DNA from: Saccharopolyspora ipomoeae | GTDB lineage: Bacteria; Actinomycetota; Actinomycetes; Mycobacteriales; Pseudonocardiaceae | Reading direction: 5' to 3' | DNA length: 64,000 bases | Assembly (NCBI RefSeq): GCF_029952525.1 | Contig: NZ_JASAOF010000013.1 | Coordinates: forward strand, 1-64,000 | Shown here: positions 1-8,771 of the stretch, one piece after another | How the letters are laid out: each line of letters starts with the position of its first letter | How positions within the stretch are numbered: the stretch's first letter is position 1 | Position numbers and translations under genes: made by a program | Notes under the pieces: model-generated | The model's input: the letters and a program-made list of their open reading frames with translations, nothing else | Told to the model about the DNA's origin: nothing | Databases searched by the model: none

Positions 1-215
1 ACTTCGTGGGTGGGGGAAGTTTTCATGAAAACTTCCCCCACCCACGAAGTGGGGATCTTTCACGAAACCACCCCCACCAGGGACGGAACCCCTTCCCGTC
101 CTCACGACAGTCCGTTCGGTGGTGGGGACAGTTTTCATGAAAACCTCCCCACCTCATCACCACCGTCACTAGGGTTCCGGGGTGGGGACAGTTTTCATGA
201 GAACTTCGTTTCCCC
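1..215. repeat. Array of family B palindromes (GTTTTCATGAAAAC core)
   Basis: Positions 1-50 are a perfect 50-bp palindrome centred on TTTTCATGAAAA. A second imperfect copy lies at 121-153 and a third, more decayed copy at 181-215. A degenerate relative may occupy 51-77. All share a GGTGGGG(A/G)(C/A)AGTTTTCATGA left arm. The array lies directly downstream of the LysR stop codon at 219 and could end that transcript. A fourth copy is at 31805-31830. The spurious reading frame through the array has no gene-like features. Confidence 0.85.
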
Positions 216-218
216 AGG

Positions 219-1103
219 TCACCGAGGTAGTTCGGCGATGGCTCCGGCCATCGCGAGGAACTGGGCCGCCGCCGGGGACAGCGGCCCCGGGCGCCAGAAC
301 AGGACTCCTCGGCGCACTACCCGGGGCCGCAGCGGGAGCACGACAGCACCGCGCGCGGCCGCGTCGCGGGCCATCGACCGGGGCAGCAGCGTGGCACCGG
401 CCCCGGCCAGCACCAGCGGGACGATCATCGCCTGGTGCGCGGTCTCGACCGCGAACGCCGGTTCGCCGCCCCGGGCGCCGACGGTGTCCTCGATGACCGC
501 GCGCGTCGCCGTGCCCGGCGGCGTGGCGATCCAGTCCAGCGTGGACAACTCCGGCACGCTCAACCGCTTCTGACCGGGCGCGGACCCGGGCGGCAGGACG
601 GCGAAGATCTCCCGCCCCCGCAGCACCATGCACTCCAGGTCGCCGATCGGGTGCTCCGAGTCGACGACCCCGAGCTCGCACTCACCGGCGCGCACCGCCG
701 AGGTCACGTCGGTGCCCAGCTCCGGGTCGGCAACGTTGACCGCCACCCTGGGGTTCTCCCGCAGGAAATCGCCGATCAGCTCGGCGAGCGGGTCGACGGC
801 CAGCGTCGTCTGCGCCACGACGTCCAGCCGCCCGCTGGCCAGGCCCAGCACCTCGCGGACCGAAGCGGTGGCGGTGCTCAGGTCGCGCATCACCTGCCGG
901 GCGGGCTCGACCAGCGCGTCCCCGGCCGGGGTCAGCGACACGCCGTGCGGCAGCCGGTGGAAGACCTTGCCGCCCAGCTCCTTCTCCAGGTTGCGGATGG
1001 CGTGCGACAGCGACGGCTGGGCCACGTGCATCGCCTGCGCGGCGGCGGTGAAGCTGCCGTGCTCGACGATCGCCAGGAAGTACTCCAGCTCCCGCCGGTC
1101 CAT
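219..1103 (-). CDS. LysR-family transcriptional regulator
   Basis: This is a 294-residue LysR-type regulator. Residues 1-60 hold the winged helix-turn-helix, opening MDRRELEYFLAIVEHGSF, with AQAMHVAQPSLSHAIRNLEK as the recognition-helix region. The remainder is the substrate-binding-fold effector domain. ATG at 1103 is chosen because it begins exactly where the LysR family begins; the open frame upstream is unrelated sequence. It lies 61 bp downstream of the sulfatase on the same strand and may be co-transcribed with it, although most LysR genes sit divergent from their target. The ligand is unknown; control of the sulfatase is inference from position only. Confidence 0.9.
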   Translation of the reverse strand: MDRRELEYFLAIVEHGSFTAAAQAMHVAQPSLSHAIRNLEKELGGKVFHRLPHGVSLTPAGDALVEPARQVMRDLSTATASVREVLGLASGRLDVVAQTTLAVDPLAELIGDFLRENPRVAVNVADPELGTDVTSAVRAGECELGVVDSEHPIGDLECMVLRGREIFAVLPPGSAPGQKRLSVPELSTLDWIATPPGTATRAVIEDTVGARGGEPAFAVETAHQAMIVPLVLAGAGATLLPRSMARDAAARGAVVLPLRPRVVRRGVLFWRPGPLSPAAAQFLAMAGAIAELPR

Positions 1104-1164
1104 CACACCTGCCCTCCCGCGCGTTCCGCCTGCCCGGCAGTGCACCGGGCAGGCGGGACGCCGC

Positions 1165-3513
1165 CTACTCGTGCGCGGTGCGGAACGCCGACGCCGCCTC
1201 CACATCGGACCACTGGTCGTCGTCGAGGTCCACGCGGAGCCGCCGCAGCCCGCCGGTGAAGGCGTTGTCGACCGGCGCGTAGTCGTCGGTGACCGGGCTG
1301 GCCCGGTCCACGCCGATGTCGAAGGTCTCGTCGAAGGCGAAGTAGTACGGGATCGTCGCGTCCACCCGCCCCGAGGCGACCTCGGTGCCGTCGATCCGAA
1401 GCGTCGCGGTGCCGCCCTTGCCGACACCGCCGCCGTCGTAGTCGAACCGCACGCTGACCTCGTGCTCGCCCGCTGTCACCGCTTCCGGTGCGCGGACGTG
1501 CTGGACGACCGTGCCGAAGTAGTTGTAGGCGTAGCAGGGCTTCCCGTCGTGGAAGTAGAACGACCACCCGCCGGTGTGCCCGCCCTGGGCCACCAACACG
1601 CCTTCGGCACCGCCCTCGGGCACCTCGACCAGCGCGGTGAGGGTGTGCGAGCGGTTCTTGACGTTGGGCGCGGTCTCCTCGGTGAGCCGCTTGGCGCCCG
1701 CGTGGAAGGTCACCGACCGCCGGTCGCCCATCAGGTCCAGCCGCCCGGCTTCGAGGGGGTTCTCCCGCTCGGTCATCCGGTCGTCCAGCGGAAGCACGTT
1801 GTGCTTGGCCGCCTCCACCAGGAACAGCTGCTGCAGCACGCGCAGCTTGTCCGGGTGCTCCTCGGCGAGGTCGTGGGACTGGGTCCAGTCGACGTTGGTG
1901 TTGTACAGCTCCCACTCGTCGTCGTCGAAGGAGCGGCGAACGCCGTCCTGCACCATCACCCACGGCGTGCCGTGGCGGGTCACGGCCATCCACCCGTCCT
2001 GGTAGATGCCGCGGTTGCCGACCATCTCGAAGTACTGCACGCGGTGCCGGTCGGGCGCGTCGGCATCGTTGAAGCTGTAGAGCATGCTGGTGCCCTCGAT
2101 GGGCTGCTGCGCGACGCCGTTGACCTCGGTCGGGTGCGGCAGGCCCGCGGCTTCGAGGATCGTCGGCACGATGTCGATGACGTGGTGGAACTGGTCGCGC
2201 AGCCCGCCGCGCTCGGTGATGCCCGCGGGCCAGTGCACGATCATGCCGTCGCGGATGCCGCCGAAGTGCGAGGCGACCTGCTTGGTCCACTGGTAGGGCG
2301 TGTTCATCGCCAGCGCCCAGCCGACCGGGTAGTGCGCGTGCGTGGTCGCGTCGCCCAGGGAGGCGTCGTGGGCGTTGATGAACTCGGCGCTGTCGGGGAT
2401 GCCGCTGGCGAAGCGGTGCTCGTTGAGCGTGCCGCCCAGGCCGCCCTCGGCGGAGGCGCCGTTGTCGCCGAGGATGTAGACGAACATCGTGTTGTCGAGC
2501 TCGCCCAGCTCGTCGAGGGCGTCGACTAGGCGTCCGACCTGGTCGTCGGTGTGCTCGGCGAACCCGGCGTAGAGCTCCATGAGGGAGGCGGCGGCCCGCT
2601 GCTCCTCGGCTGAGAGCTCGTCCCAGTGCGGCACGCCCTCGGACCACGGGGCGAGTTCGGCGTCCTCCGGGACGACGCCGAGCTCCTTCTGGCGCTCCAG
2701 GGTGATCTCGCGCTGCCGGTTCCAGCCGTGGTCGAACTTGCCCCGGTACTTCTCGCGGTACTCCTGCGGCACGTGGTACGGCGCGTGGGTGGCGCCGAAG
2801 GGCAGGTAGGCGAAGAACGGGTTGTCGGGCTTGAGCGCGGTCTGGTCGCGCACCCAGTCGATCGCGTTGTCCACCAGGTCCTCGGACAGGTGGTAGCCGT
2901 CCTCGGGTTTGCGGGTGGGCTCAACGGGTTTCGTGCCGTCGAACAGCACGGGGTACCAGTGGTTCATCTCGGCGCACAGGAAGCCGTAGAACTTCTCGAA
3001 GCCCTCGCCGGTGGGCCACCGGTCGAACGGGCCGGCCGCGCTGACGTCGCGCGCCGGGGTCTGGTGCCACTTGCCGAAGGCGGCGGTGTTGTAGCCGTTG
3101 CCCTGCAGCATCTGACCGATGGTGGCGGCGCTGAGCGGGCGGATGCCGCAGTAGCCGGGCGCTGCGGAGGCCATCTCGGTGGTGACGCCCATGCCGACGG
3201 AGTGGTGGTTGCGGCCGGTCAGCAGCGCCTGCCGGGTCGGCGAGCAGATCGCGGTGACGTGGAAGCGGTTGTAGCGCAGGCCGTTGTCGGCCAACCGCTC
3301 CGCGGTGGGCATGTTGCAGGGCCCGCCGAACGCGCTGGGCGCCCCGAACCCCATGTCGTCGATGAGCACGACGACGACGTTCGGCGCCCCCTGCGGCGGG
3401 CGCAGCGGCTGCCGCGGCTGGAACGGCGGGCTCTGATCACGCGCGTCGAGCGAGGTAGCGGCAGGCGGCTGAGGATCGGGGATCGGCAAACGTTCGCGGG
3501 AGAACTCCTCCAC
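1165..3513 (-). CDS. Arylsulfatase (formylglycine-dependent, AtsA-like)
   Basis: A 782-residue sulfatase of the alkaline-phosphatase superfamily that should hydrolyse sulfate esters. After an approximately 40-residue N-terminal leader it shows the metal-binding IDDMGFG segment (Asp52, Asp53) and the signature C90-S-P-T-R94, whose cysteine is converted to formylglycine by a separate FGE enzyme in this family. A C-terminal region of about 200 residues is beta-rich and typical of the long actinobacterial AtsA type (about 785 residues). GTG at 3513 is chosen because GGAGG lies 7 nt upstream; the open frame continues 30 codons further without similarity. No Sec or Tat signal is visible, so it is probably cytoplasmic. 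The natural substrate cannot be read from sequence. Confidence 0.92.
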   Translation of the reverse strand: MEEFSRERLPIPDPQPPAATSLDARDQSPPFQPRQPLRPPQGAPNVVVVLIDDMGFGAPSAFGGPCNMPTAERLADNGLRYNRFHVTAICSPTRQALLTGRNHHSVGMGVTTEMASAAPGYCGIRPLSAATIGQMLQGNGYNTAAFGKWHQTPARDVSAAGPFDRWPTGEGFEKFYGFLCAEMNHWYPVLFDGTKPVEPTRKPEDGYHLSEDLVDNAIDWVRDQTALKPDNPFFAYLPFGATHAPYHVPQEYREKYRGKFDHGWNRQREITLERQKELGVVPEDAELAPWSEGVPHWDELSAEEQRAAASLMELYAGFAEHTDDQVGRLVDALDELGELDNTMFVYILGDNGASAEGGLGGTLNEHRFASGIPDSAEFINAHDASLGDATTHAHYPVGWALAMNTPYQWTKQVASHFGGIRDGMIVHWPAGITERGGLRDQFHHVIDIVPTILEAAGLPHPTEVNGVAQQPIEGTSMLYSFNDADAPDRHRVQYFEMVGNRGIYQDGWMAVTRHGTPWVMVQDGVRRSFDDDEWELYNTNVDWTQSHDLAEEHPDKLRVLQQLFLVEAAKHNVLPLDDRMTERENPLEAGRLDLMGDRRSVTFHAGAKRLTEETAPNVKNRSHTLTALVEVPEGGAEGVLVAQGGHTGGWSFYFHDGKPCYAYNYFGTVVQHVRAPEAVTAGEHEVSVRFDYDGGGVGKGGTATLRIDGTEVASGRVDATIPYYFAFDETFDIGVDRASPVTDDYAPVDNAFTGGLRRLRVDLDDDQWSDVEAASAFRTAHE

Positions 3514-3812
3514 GAGCAACCTCCAGGCAGCGTCGAGCCCGCCACTTTTGGTGGCGCACCAGCGAAAACATCGATGTGCTCGGCGGAAACCGAAACACCG
3601 CAAGACCTTTGCGCTCGCATGCTATCCACAGGTCCGAACCAAACAACCCCGATCCACCCCCTGGGACGGAGTCCCAGGTCACACTTCCCCCAGGTTTCCC
3701 CAGATCACTCCCGAAGCAGACCAATCCTCGATCCACCCCATAGAGAACACCTATACAGCGGTGCCCAGGCATGACGCCACCGCGCCCCCTGCGCCAAACG
3801 GTGGTCGGCGGT
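3514..3812. other. Non-coding region upstream of the sulfatase
   Basis: No gene is visible here. It holds the sulfatase leader (GGAGG just before 3513) and a short hairpin CTGGGAC-GGA-GTCCCAG at 3661-3677. Base composition is noticeably less GC-rich than in the neighbouring genes. The family A palindrome begins at 3813. Confidence 0.5.
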
Positions 3813-3890
3813 GGACGGTTTTAGCCATAATCACCCATGATCAATGTCCGAAATGTCGGGACAGTTCTCACTAAAACCGTCCCCTGGTGA
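3813..3890. repeat. Family A palindromic repeat, copy 1 (spacer inverted)
   Basis: The left arm GGACGGTTTTAG pairs with CTAAAACCGTCC at 3871-3882. Compared with copies 2 and 3, both arms carry a matching change (ACAG to ACGG and CTGT to CCGT), so pairing is kept. The spacer CACCCATGATCAATGTCCG is the reverse complement of the spacer in the other copies, while the right flank CCTGGTGACGA stays on the same side. The inner part of the right arm is decayed (TTCTCAC). It sits between the sulfatase 5' region and the lepA terminator. Confidence 0.85.
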
Positions 3891-3896
3891 CGAGAA

Positions 3897-3929
3897 CGCC
3901 CTCCCCCGACACGGAGTCGAGGGAGGGCG
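3897..3929 (-). terminator. lepA terminator hairpin
   Basis: A GC-rich inverted repeat with CGCCCTCCC on one side and GGGAGGGCG on the other begins about 30 bp past the lepA stop codon. On the minus strand it is followed by TTCTCGTC rather than a long U tract, which is usual in actinomycetes. Confidence 0.7.
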
Positions 3930-3958
3930 CCGACGTCAGATCATCGGGGCGGTCAGGG

Positions 3959-5812
3959 CTACTTCTTGCCGCCCTTGGACTTGTCGTCCTTGGCTTCCTC
4001 CGTGGAGAGGGCCGCGACGAAGGCTTCCTGCGGGACCTCGACCCGGCCGATGGTCTTCATCCGCTTCTTGCCCTCCTTCTGCTTCTCCAGCAGCTTGCGC
4101 TTCCGGCTGATGTCACCGCCGTAGCACTTGGCGAGGACGTCCTTGCGGATCGCGCGGATGGTCTCGCGGGCGATGATGCGCGAGCCGATGGCCGCCTGGA
4201 TCGGGACCTCGAACTGCTGGCGCGGGATGAGTTCGCGCAGCTTGGTGGCCATCTTCGTGCCGTAGGCGTAGGCGCCGTCGCGGTGCACGATCGCGCTGAA
4301 GGCGTCGACCGGCTCGCCCTGCAGCAGGATGTCGACCTTGACCAGGTTGGAGGTCTGCATCCCCGACTCCTCGTAGTCCATCGAGGCGTAGCCGCGGGTG
4401 CGGGACTTGAGCTGGTCGAAGAAGTCGAAGACGATCTCGCCCAGCGGCAGCGTGTAGCGCAGCTCGACGCGGCTCTCCGACAAGTAGTCCATGCCGTTGA
4501 GCTGGCCGCGGCGGCCCTGGCACAGCTCCATGATCGTGCCCACGAACTCCGACGGGGCGATCACCGTGCACTTGGCGATCGGCTCGGAGACGTCCTTGAT
4601 CTTGCCCTCGGGCCAGTCGGACGGGTTGGTCACCACGAGCTCGGTGCCGTCCTCCATCTCGACCTCGTAGACGACGTTCGGCGCGGTGGAGATCAGGTTC
4701 AGGTTGAACTCGCGCTCCAGCCGGTCCCGGGTGATCTCCAGGTGGAGCAGGCCGAGGAAGCCGCAGCGGAAACCGAAGCCCAGCGCGCCCGAGGTCTCGG
4801 GTTCGTAGGTGAGCGCGGCGTCGTTGAGCTGCAGCTTCTCCAGCGCCTCGCGCAGGATGGGGTAGTCGGAGCCGTCGATCGGGTAGAGCCCGGAGTAGAC
4901 CATCGGCTTGGGCTCGCGGTAGCCGGCCAGCGGCTCGGTCGCACCCTTGCGCTCGGCGGTGACGGTGTCGCCGACCTTGGACTGGCGGACGTCCTTCACA
5001 CCGGTGATCAGGTAGCCGACCTCGCCGACGCCCAGGCCCTTCGACGGCTTGGGCTCCGGGGAGATGATGCCGACTTCCAGCAGCTCGTGGGTGGCGCCGG
5101 TGGACATCATCTTGATCCGCTGCCGCGGGGTGATCTTGCCGTCGACGACCCGGATGTAGGTGACCACGCCGCGGTAGGTGTCGTAGACCGAGTCGAAGAT
5201 CATCGCGCGCGGGGCGGTGTCGTCGACGCCTTCCGGCGCCGGGACCTGCTTGACGACCTCGTCGAGGACCGCGCCGACACCGTCACCGGTCTTGGCCGAC
5301 ACGCGCAGCACGTCCTCGGGCTCGCAGCCGATGATGTGCGCGAGCTCGGCGGCGTACTTGTCCGGCTCGGCCGCCGGCAGGTCGATCTTGTTGAGCACCG
5401 GGATGATCTGCAGGTCGTGCTCCATGGCGAGGTAGAGGTTCGCCAGGGTCTGCGCCTCGATGCCCTGCGCGGCGTCGACCAGCAGGATCGCGCCCTCGCA
5501 GGCGGCCAGCGACCGGCTGACCTCGTAGGTGAAGTCGACGTGCCCGGGAGTGTCGATCATGTGAAGCACGTGCTCTTCGCCGTCGACGGCCCACGGCAGG
5601 CGCACGTTCTGCGCCTTGATCGTGATGCCGCGCTCGCGCTCGATGTCCATCCGGTCGAGGTACTGGGCCCGGTAGGCACGCTCCCCCAGCACACCGGTCA
5701 GCTGCAGCATCCGGTCGGCCAGCGTCGACTTCCCGTGGTCGATGTGCGCGATGATGCAGAAGTTCCGGATCCGCTCCGGCGGCGTGAAGGTGGTGTCGGC
5801 GAAACTGCTCAC
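3959..5812 (-). CDS. lepA: Elongation factor 4 (LepA)
   Basis: A 617-residue translational GTPase that acts on ribosomes with a mispositioned tRNA (back-translocase/assembly role in the literature). It shows [15 protein letters not shown] (P-loop), DTPGHVDF (G3) and NKIDLP (G4) near the N-terminus, then EF-G-like domains and the LepA-specific C-terminal domain with the [20 protein letters not shown] segment. GTG at 5812 is chosen because [19 protein letters not shown] is the normal LepA opening and GAGGAA lies just upstream. The length matches the family. It is monocistronic by spacing, with a hairpin terminator downstream. Confidence 0.97.
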   Translation of the reverse strand: MSSFADTTFTPPERIRNFCIIAHIDHGKSTLADRMLQLTGVLGERAYRAQYLDRMDIERERGITIKAQNVRLPWAVDGEEHVLHMIDTPGHVDFTYEVSRSLAACEGAILLVDAAQGIEAQTLANLYLAMEHDLQIIPVLNKIDLPAAEPDKYAAELAHIIGCEPEDVLRVSAKTGDGVGAVLDEVVKQVPAPEGVDDTAPRAMIFDSVYDTYRGVVTYIRVVDGKITPRQRIKMMSTGATHELLEVGIISPEPKPSKGLGVGEVGYLITGVKDVRQSKVGDTVTAERKGATEPLAGYREPKPMVYSGLYPIDGSDYPILREALEKLQLNDAALTYEPETSGALGFGFRCGFLGLLHLEITRDRLEREFNLNLISTAPNVVYEVEMEDGTELVVTNPSDWPEGKIKDVSEPIAKCTVIAPSEFVGTIMELCQGRRGQLNGMDYLSESRVELRYTLPLGEIVFDFFDQLKSRTRGYASMDYEESGMQTSNLVKVDILLQGEPVDAFSAIVHRDGAYAYGTKMATKLRELIPRQQFEVPIQAAIGSRIIARETIRAIRKDVLAKCYGGDISRKRKLLEKQKEGKKRMKTIGRVEVPQEAFVAALSTEEAKDDKSKGGKK

Positions 5813-6014
5813 TCGGGTTCCTCGGATGTCGGCGGCGTTCCTACGGCTGTCGGCGTTCGTCGGCAGACGTCGGCCCGGGCTCCCCGGCGGATGACGCGCA
5901 GGGTTCACCCCATAGTCCCACGCCACGCCCGGTACCCGACGCCCAACTCCCGGTCATCCCCCGCACCCCCGCTTGCCACCACGGCAAACCGTTCCGCCTC
6001 GAGGTGCTGGCGCA

Positions 6015-6425
6015 CTAGTCGCCTCGGGTGTCGCGTCGGATGGGGTGGTCGGCGGGGACCTCGACGAGGACGATCCTCATGCCGTCGGGATCGGCGATCC
6101 AGCCCTCGTGCAGGCCCCACGGCTTGTGCTCGGGCTCGGCGAGGACGGTGACGCCCTGGTCGCGGAGCTCGTCGAAGCTGGCGCGCAGGTCCCGGACCTG
6201 GAGCCACAGGACCTGGTCCGGGCTCGGCCCCTGACCACCCCGCCCGGAGACCTCCAGATATCCCTGCCCCAGGAAGAACACCGTGCCGCCGGGGAACTCG
6301 CGGCAGATCGCCAACCCCAGCACGTCGCGGTAGAACCGCACCGACCGATCGTGATCGCCGGGCCGCAAGATCATCCGGCTGTTCAAGACCTCCATGCCGG
6401 TAGTTCTACCGGCCGGTTCGGTCAT
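6015..6425 (-). CDS. VOC (glyoxalase/bleomycin resistance) family protein
   Basis: A 136-residue single vicinal-oxygen-chelate domain. The pattern RMILRPGDHDRSVRFYRDVL at the start and HEGWIADPDGMRIVLVE at the end is the paired beta-alpha-beta-beta-beta motif. In this superfamily such proteins are metal-dependent isomerases or dioxygenases or antibiotic-binding proteins. Start choice: ATG at 6425 has GAGGA 9 nt upstream, whereas the later ATG at 6395, where the domain begins, has no good ribosome site. It lies about 200 bp from the lepA start on the same strand. The substrate is unknown. Confidence 0.8.
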   Translation of the reverse strand: MTEPAGRTTGMEVLNSRMILRPGDHDRSVRFYRDVLGLAICREFPGGTVFFLGQGYLEVSGRGGQGPSPDQVLWLQVRDLRASFDELRDQGVTVLAEPEHKPWGLHEGWIADPDGMRIVLVEVPADHPIRRDTRGD

Positions 6426-6607
6426 CCGCACACGTCCTCATCAGCACGCGTGCCGCTGCCGCGCATCCGGATCGACGAGCCGCTGCAATCGGCGCAGCAG
6501 ATCCGCAGCCCGACGCCGGTCCACCTTGGACGTGGAAGATCCACCCTCACCCGCAGCAGCAGCGACCAGCAAGCCGCGAGTCCACTCGGATCGAGCGACC
6601 GGGGTCG

Positions 6608-7321
6608 TCACTGGAGGACCGTGATGCTGCGTCTGATGGGGCGTTCTTCGGCGCTGTTGACGAAGAGGTCGGGTGACTCCGATCGGATTCTTTCGACGTC
6701 TTCGAACACGGCGCGCAGGTGACTGCGCAGGGCGTCGACGGCGGCGTCGAGGTCGCGGGCTTCGAGGCCGTCGACGATCTCGGCGTGCTGGTCGATCAGG
6801 TCCGGGACCGGGCTGACCGTGCGGAGGCCGAGGCGGCGGGCGCGGTCGAGGTGGGCCTTGGCCTGTTCGACCGTGCGCCAGGCGTTGGCATGATCGCCTG
6901 CGGCGAGCAGGCGCTGGTGGAAGGCCTCGTCGAGCTCGAAGAACCCGTTGACGTCGTCGGCCGCGGCGCGCTGCTGCTCCAACAGGTCGCGCAGGGCCTC
7001 GACGTCGGAGTCGGTGCGGAGCCGCACCGCGTCGGCCAGCGAGGCGACCTCGACGGCTTCGCGGACGAACTGGGCGTCGGCGATGCGCTGCGGATCGACC
7101 CGGGAGACGAACGAGCCGAGCTTCGGGAAGACGCGGACCAGGTCCTCTTCGGCGAGCAGCAACAGGCTCTCGCGGACCGGGGTGCGGGACACCTCCAGCT
7201 CACCGGCCAGCTCGTTCTCCGACAGCGGGTGCCCCGGGGGCAGCTGCAGGGTGATGATGCGCCGGCGGATCTCGCGGTGCACCGTCACTCGCGCCGAGGT
7301 CTTGCCCGCTGTGCTGGTCAT
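6608..7321 (-). CDS. GntR-family regulator (FCD/FadR subfamily)
   Basis: A 237-residue repressor-type protein. Residues about 10-75 are the GntR winged helix (VHREIRRRIITLQLPPGHPL, then ELEVSRTPVRESLL), and the rest is the all-helical FCD ligand-binding domain, which usually binds a metal and a carboxylate. It is divergent from the MFS/ManD pair, which makes it the obvious local regulator of sugar-acid uptake and dehydration. The start at 7321 is placed at MTSTAGKT with AGGGTGG upstream. The intergenic palindrome CTGGGATCCCAG is a candidate operator. The inducer is likely a hexuronate or aldonate (inference). Confidence 0.88.
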   Translation of the reverse strand: MTSTAGKTSARVTVHREIRRRIITLQLPPGHPLSENELAGELEVSRTPVRESLLLLAEEDLVRVFPKLGSFVSRVDPQRIADAQFVREAVEVASLADAVRLRTDSDVEALRDLLEQQRAAADDVNGFFELDEAFHQRLLAAGDHANAWRTVEQAKAHLDRARRLGLRTVSPVPDLIDQHAEIVDGLEARDLDAAVDALRSHLRAVFEDVERIRSESPDLFVNSAEERPIRRSITVLQ

Positions 7322-7344
7322 GGTCACCACCCTATCGACAACCC

Positions 7345-7375
7345 TTGACCTCTGGGATCCCAGCACTTGTATGGT
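7345..7375 (+). promoter_or_regulatory. Promoter and candidate GntR operator for the MFS-manD operon
   Basis: TTGACC at 7345-7350 and TATGGT at 7370-7375 form a plausible -35/-10 pair with a long 19-bp spacer. The perfect 12-bp palindrome CTGGGATCCCAG at 7352-7363 lies inside the spacer, where a bound repressor would block RNA polymerase. The promoter assignment is inference; the palindrome is directly visible. Confidence 0.55.
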
Positions 7376-7406
7376 AGCGCTGGTATTCATCCCTGGAGGA
7401 GGGTCA

Positions 7407-8771
7407 ATGTCGACGGACCTCGCACCGAGCGCGGGCGGACGATCGCTGCGTCGCACGGTCGCCGCCTCGGTGATCGGCACGATCGCCGAGTACTACGACT
7501 TCTTCATCTACGGCACCGCCTCGGCGCTGGTGTTCAACAAGGTCTTCTTCCCCGAGGTCGATCCGCTCGTCGGCACCCTCGCCGCGTTCTCCACCTACGC
7601 GGTCGGCTTCTTCGCCCGTCCGCTCGGTGGCCTGGTGTGGGGCCACATCGGCGACCGGCTCGGGCGCAAGAAGACCCTGGTCTACACGCTGCTGCTCACC
7701 GGGCTCGGCACCTTCGCGGTCGGCCTGATGCCCACCTACGAGCAGATCGGGCTGTGGGCGGCGATCATCCTGGTGCTGGTGCGGCTCCTGCAGGGCTTCG
7801 GCGTCGGCGGCGAGCAGGGCGGAGCGCTGCTGCTCACGGCCGAGGCCGCACCGCCGGGCAAGCGCGGCTTCTACGCGAGCTTCGTTCAGATGGGCTCGCC
7901 CGCCGCCTACCTGATCCCGACCGTGCTGTTCGCCGTGCTCCAAGCGCAGCTGCCCGAGGCCCAGTTCCTCTCCTGGGGCTGGCGCGTCCCGTTCCTGCTC
8001 AGCGCGGTCGTCGTGATCATCGGTCTCTACATCCGGATGCGGGTTCCCGAGTCGGAGACCTTCGAAGCCGTCAAGCAGCAGGAACCGCAGCGCGCGCCGC
8101 TCAAGCGGCTGCTGACCGACCACCGGCGCGAGGTCTTCGGCGGCATGCTCGCCAAGTTCGTCGAAGCCGCGGTGTTCCCGCTCTACACCGTCTTCCTCGT
8201 CTCCTACGCCGAAGCGCACGACGTCGACAGCTCCATCGTGCTGGACGCGGTGATCATCGCGATCCTCGCCGAGCTGATCATGCTGCCGTTCTGGGGCAAG
8301 CTCACCGACCGCATCGGCCGCCGCACCACGTTCATCGGCGCCGCCGTGCTCAACCTGGTGCTGCTGGTGCCGGCGTTCCTGGCCGTGGAGAGCGGCGACG
8401 TCGTGCTGATCACGCTGCTCATGATCGCCGGACTGGCCTTCGGCCACGCCGGGACCTACGCGCCGCAGGCCTCCTACTTCCCGGAGCTGTTCCCCTCCGG
8501 CGCCCGCTACAGCGGGGTGTCGGTCGTGTGGCAGTTCGGGGCGATGATCGCCAGCGGTCCGTTCACCGTCGTCGCCTCCGCGCTGCTGGTGCTCGCCGAC
8601 GGCGGCTTCACCTGGGTCGCGGTCTACGTGGCGGGATTGATCGTGCTGAGCCTGATCGGCCTGCGCTTCCTTCCCGAAACCGCTCCGAACCGCCGCAGCG
8701 GCGCCGAGTACGCCGACTGGCCCGGCGCCGAGGAACGACCCGAGAGGACCGAGGTTGTCCAAGATCGTTGA
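7407..8771 (+). CDS. MFS transporter, metabolite:H+ symporter type
   Basis: A 454-residue, 12-helix major facilitator. The N-terminal [20 protein letters not shown] and the loop 2-3 motif [13 protein letters not shown] are typical of the MHS subfamily (ProP, ShiA, KgtP, citrate and dicarboxylate carriers). ATG at 7407 follows GGAGGAGGG. The end overlaps the start of manD by 17 bp, so the two are translationally coupled. Import of the ManD substrate or a precursor such as a hexuronate/mannonate is the simplest reading, but substrate specificity cannot be read from sequence. Confidence 0.88.
   Translation: MSTDLAPSAGGRSLRRTVAASVIGTIAEYYDFFIYGTASALVFNKVFFPEVDPLVGTLAAFSTYAVGFFARPLGGLVWGHIGDRLGRKKTLVYTLLLTGLGTFAVGLMPTYEQIGLWAAIILVLVRLLQGFGVGGEQGGALLLTAEAAPPGKRGFYASFVQMGSPAAYLIPTVLFAVLQAQLPEAQFLSWGWRVPFLLSAVVVIIGLYIRMRVPESETFEAVKQQEPQRAPLKRLLTDHRREVFGGMLAKFVEAAVFPLYTVFLVSYAEAHDVDSSIVLDAVIIAILAELIMLPFWGKLTDRIGRRTTFIGAAVLNLVLLVPAFLAVESGDVVLITLLMIAGLAFGHAGTYAPQASYFPELFPSGARYSGVSVVWQFGAMIASGPFTVVASALLVLADGGFTWVAVYVAGLIVLSLIGLRFLPETAPNRRSGAEYADWPGAEERPERTEVVQDR

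Noticed and set aside
1-215. CRISPR-like array
   Set aside because: The repeats are palindromes of different length with no regular spacers, and no cas gene is nearby.
10-573. 187-codon open frame through the palindrome array
   Set aside because: It only translates the repeated palindrome (GDSFHEN-type repeats) and then runs antisense to the LysR gene.
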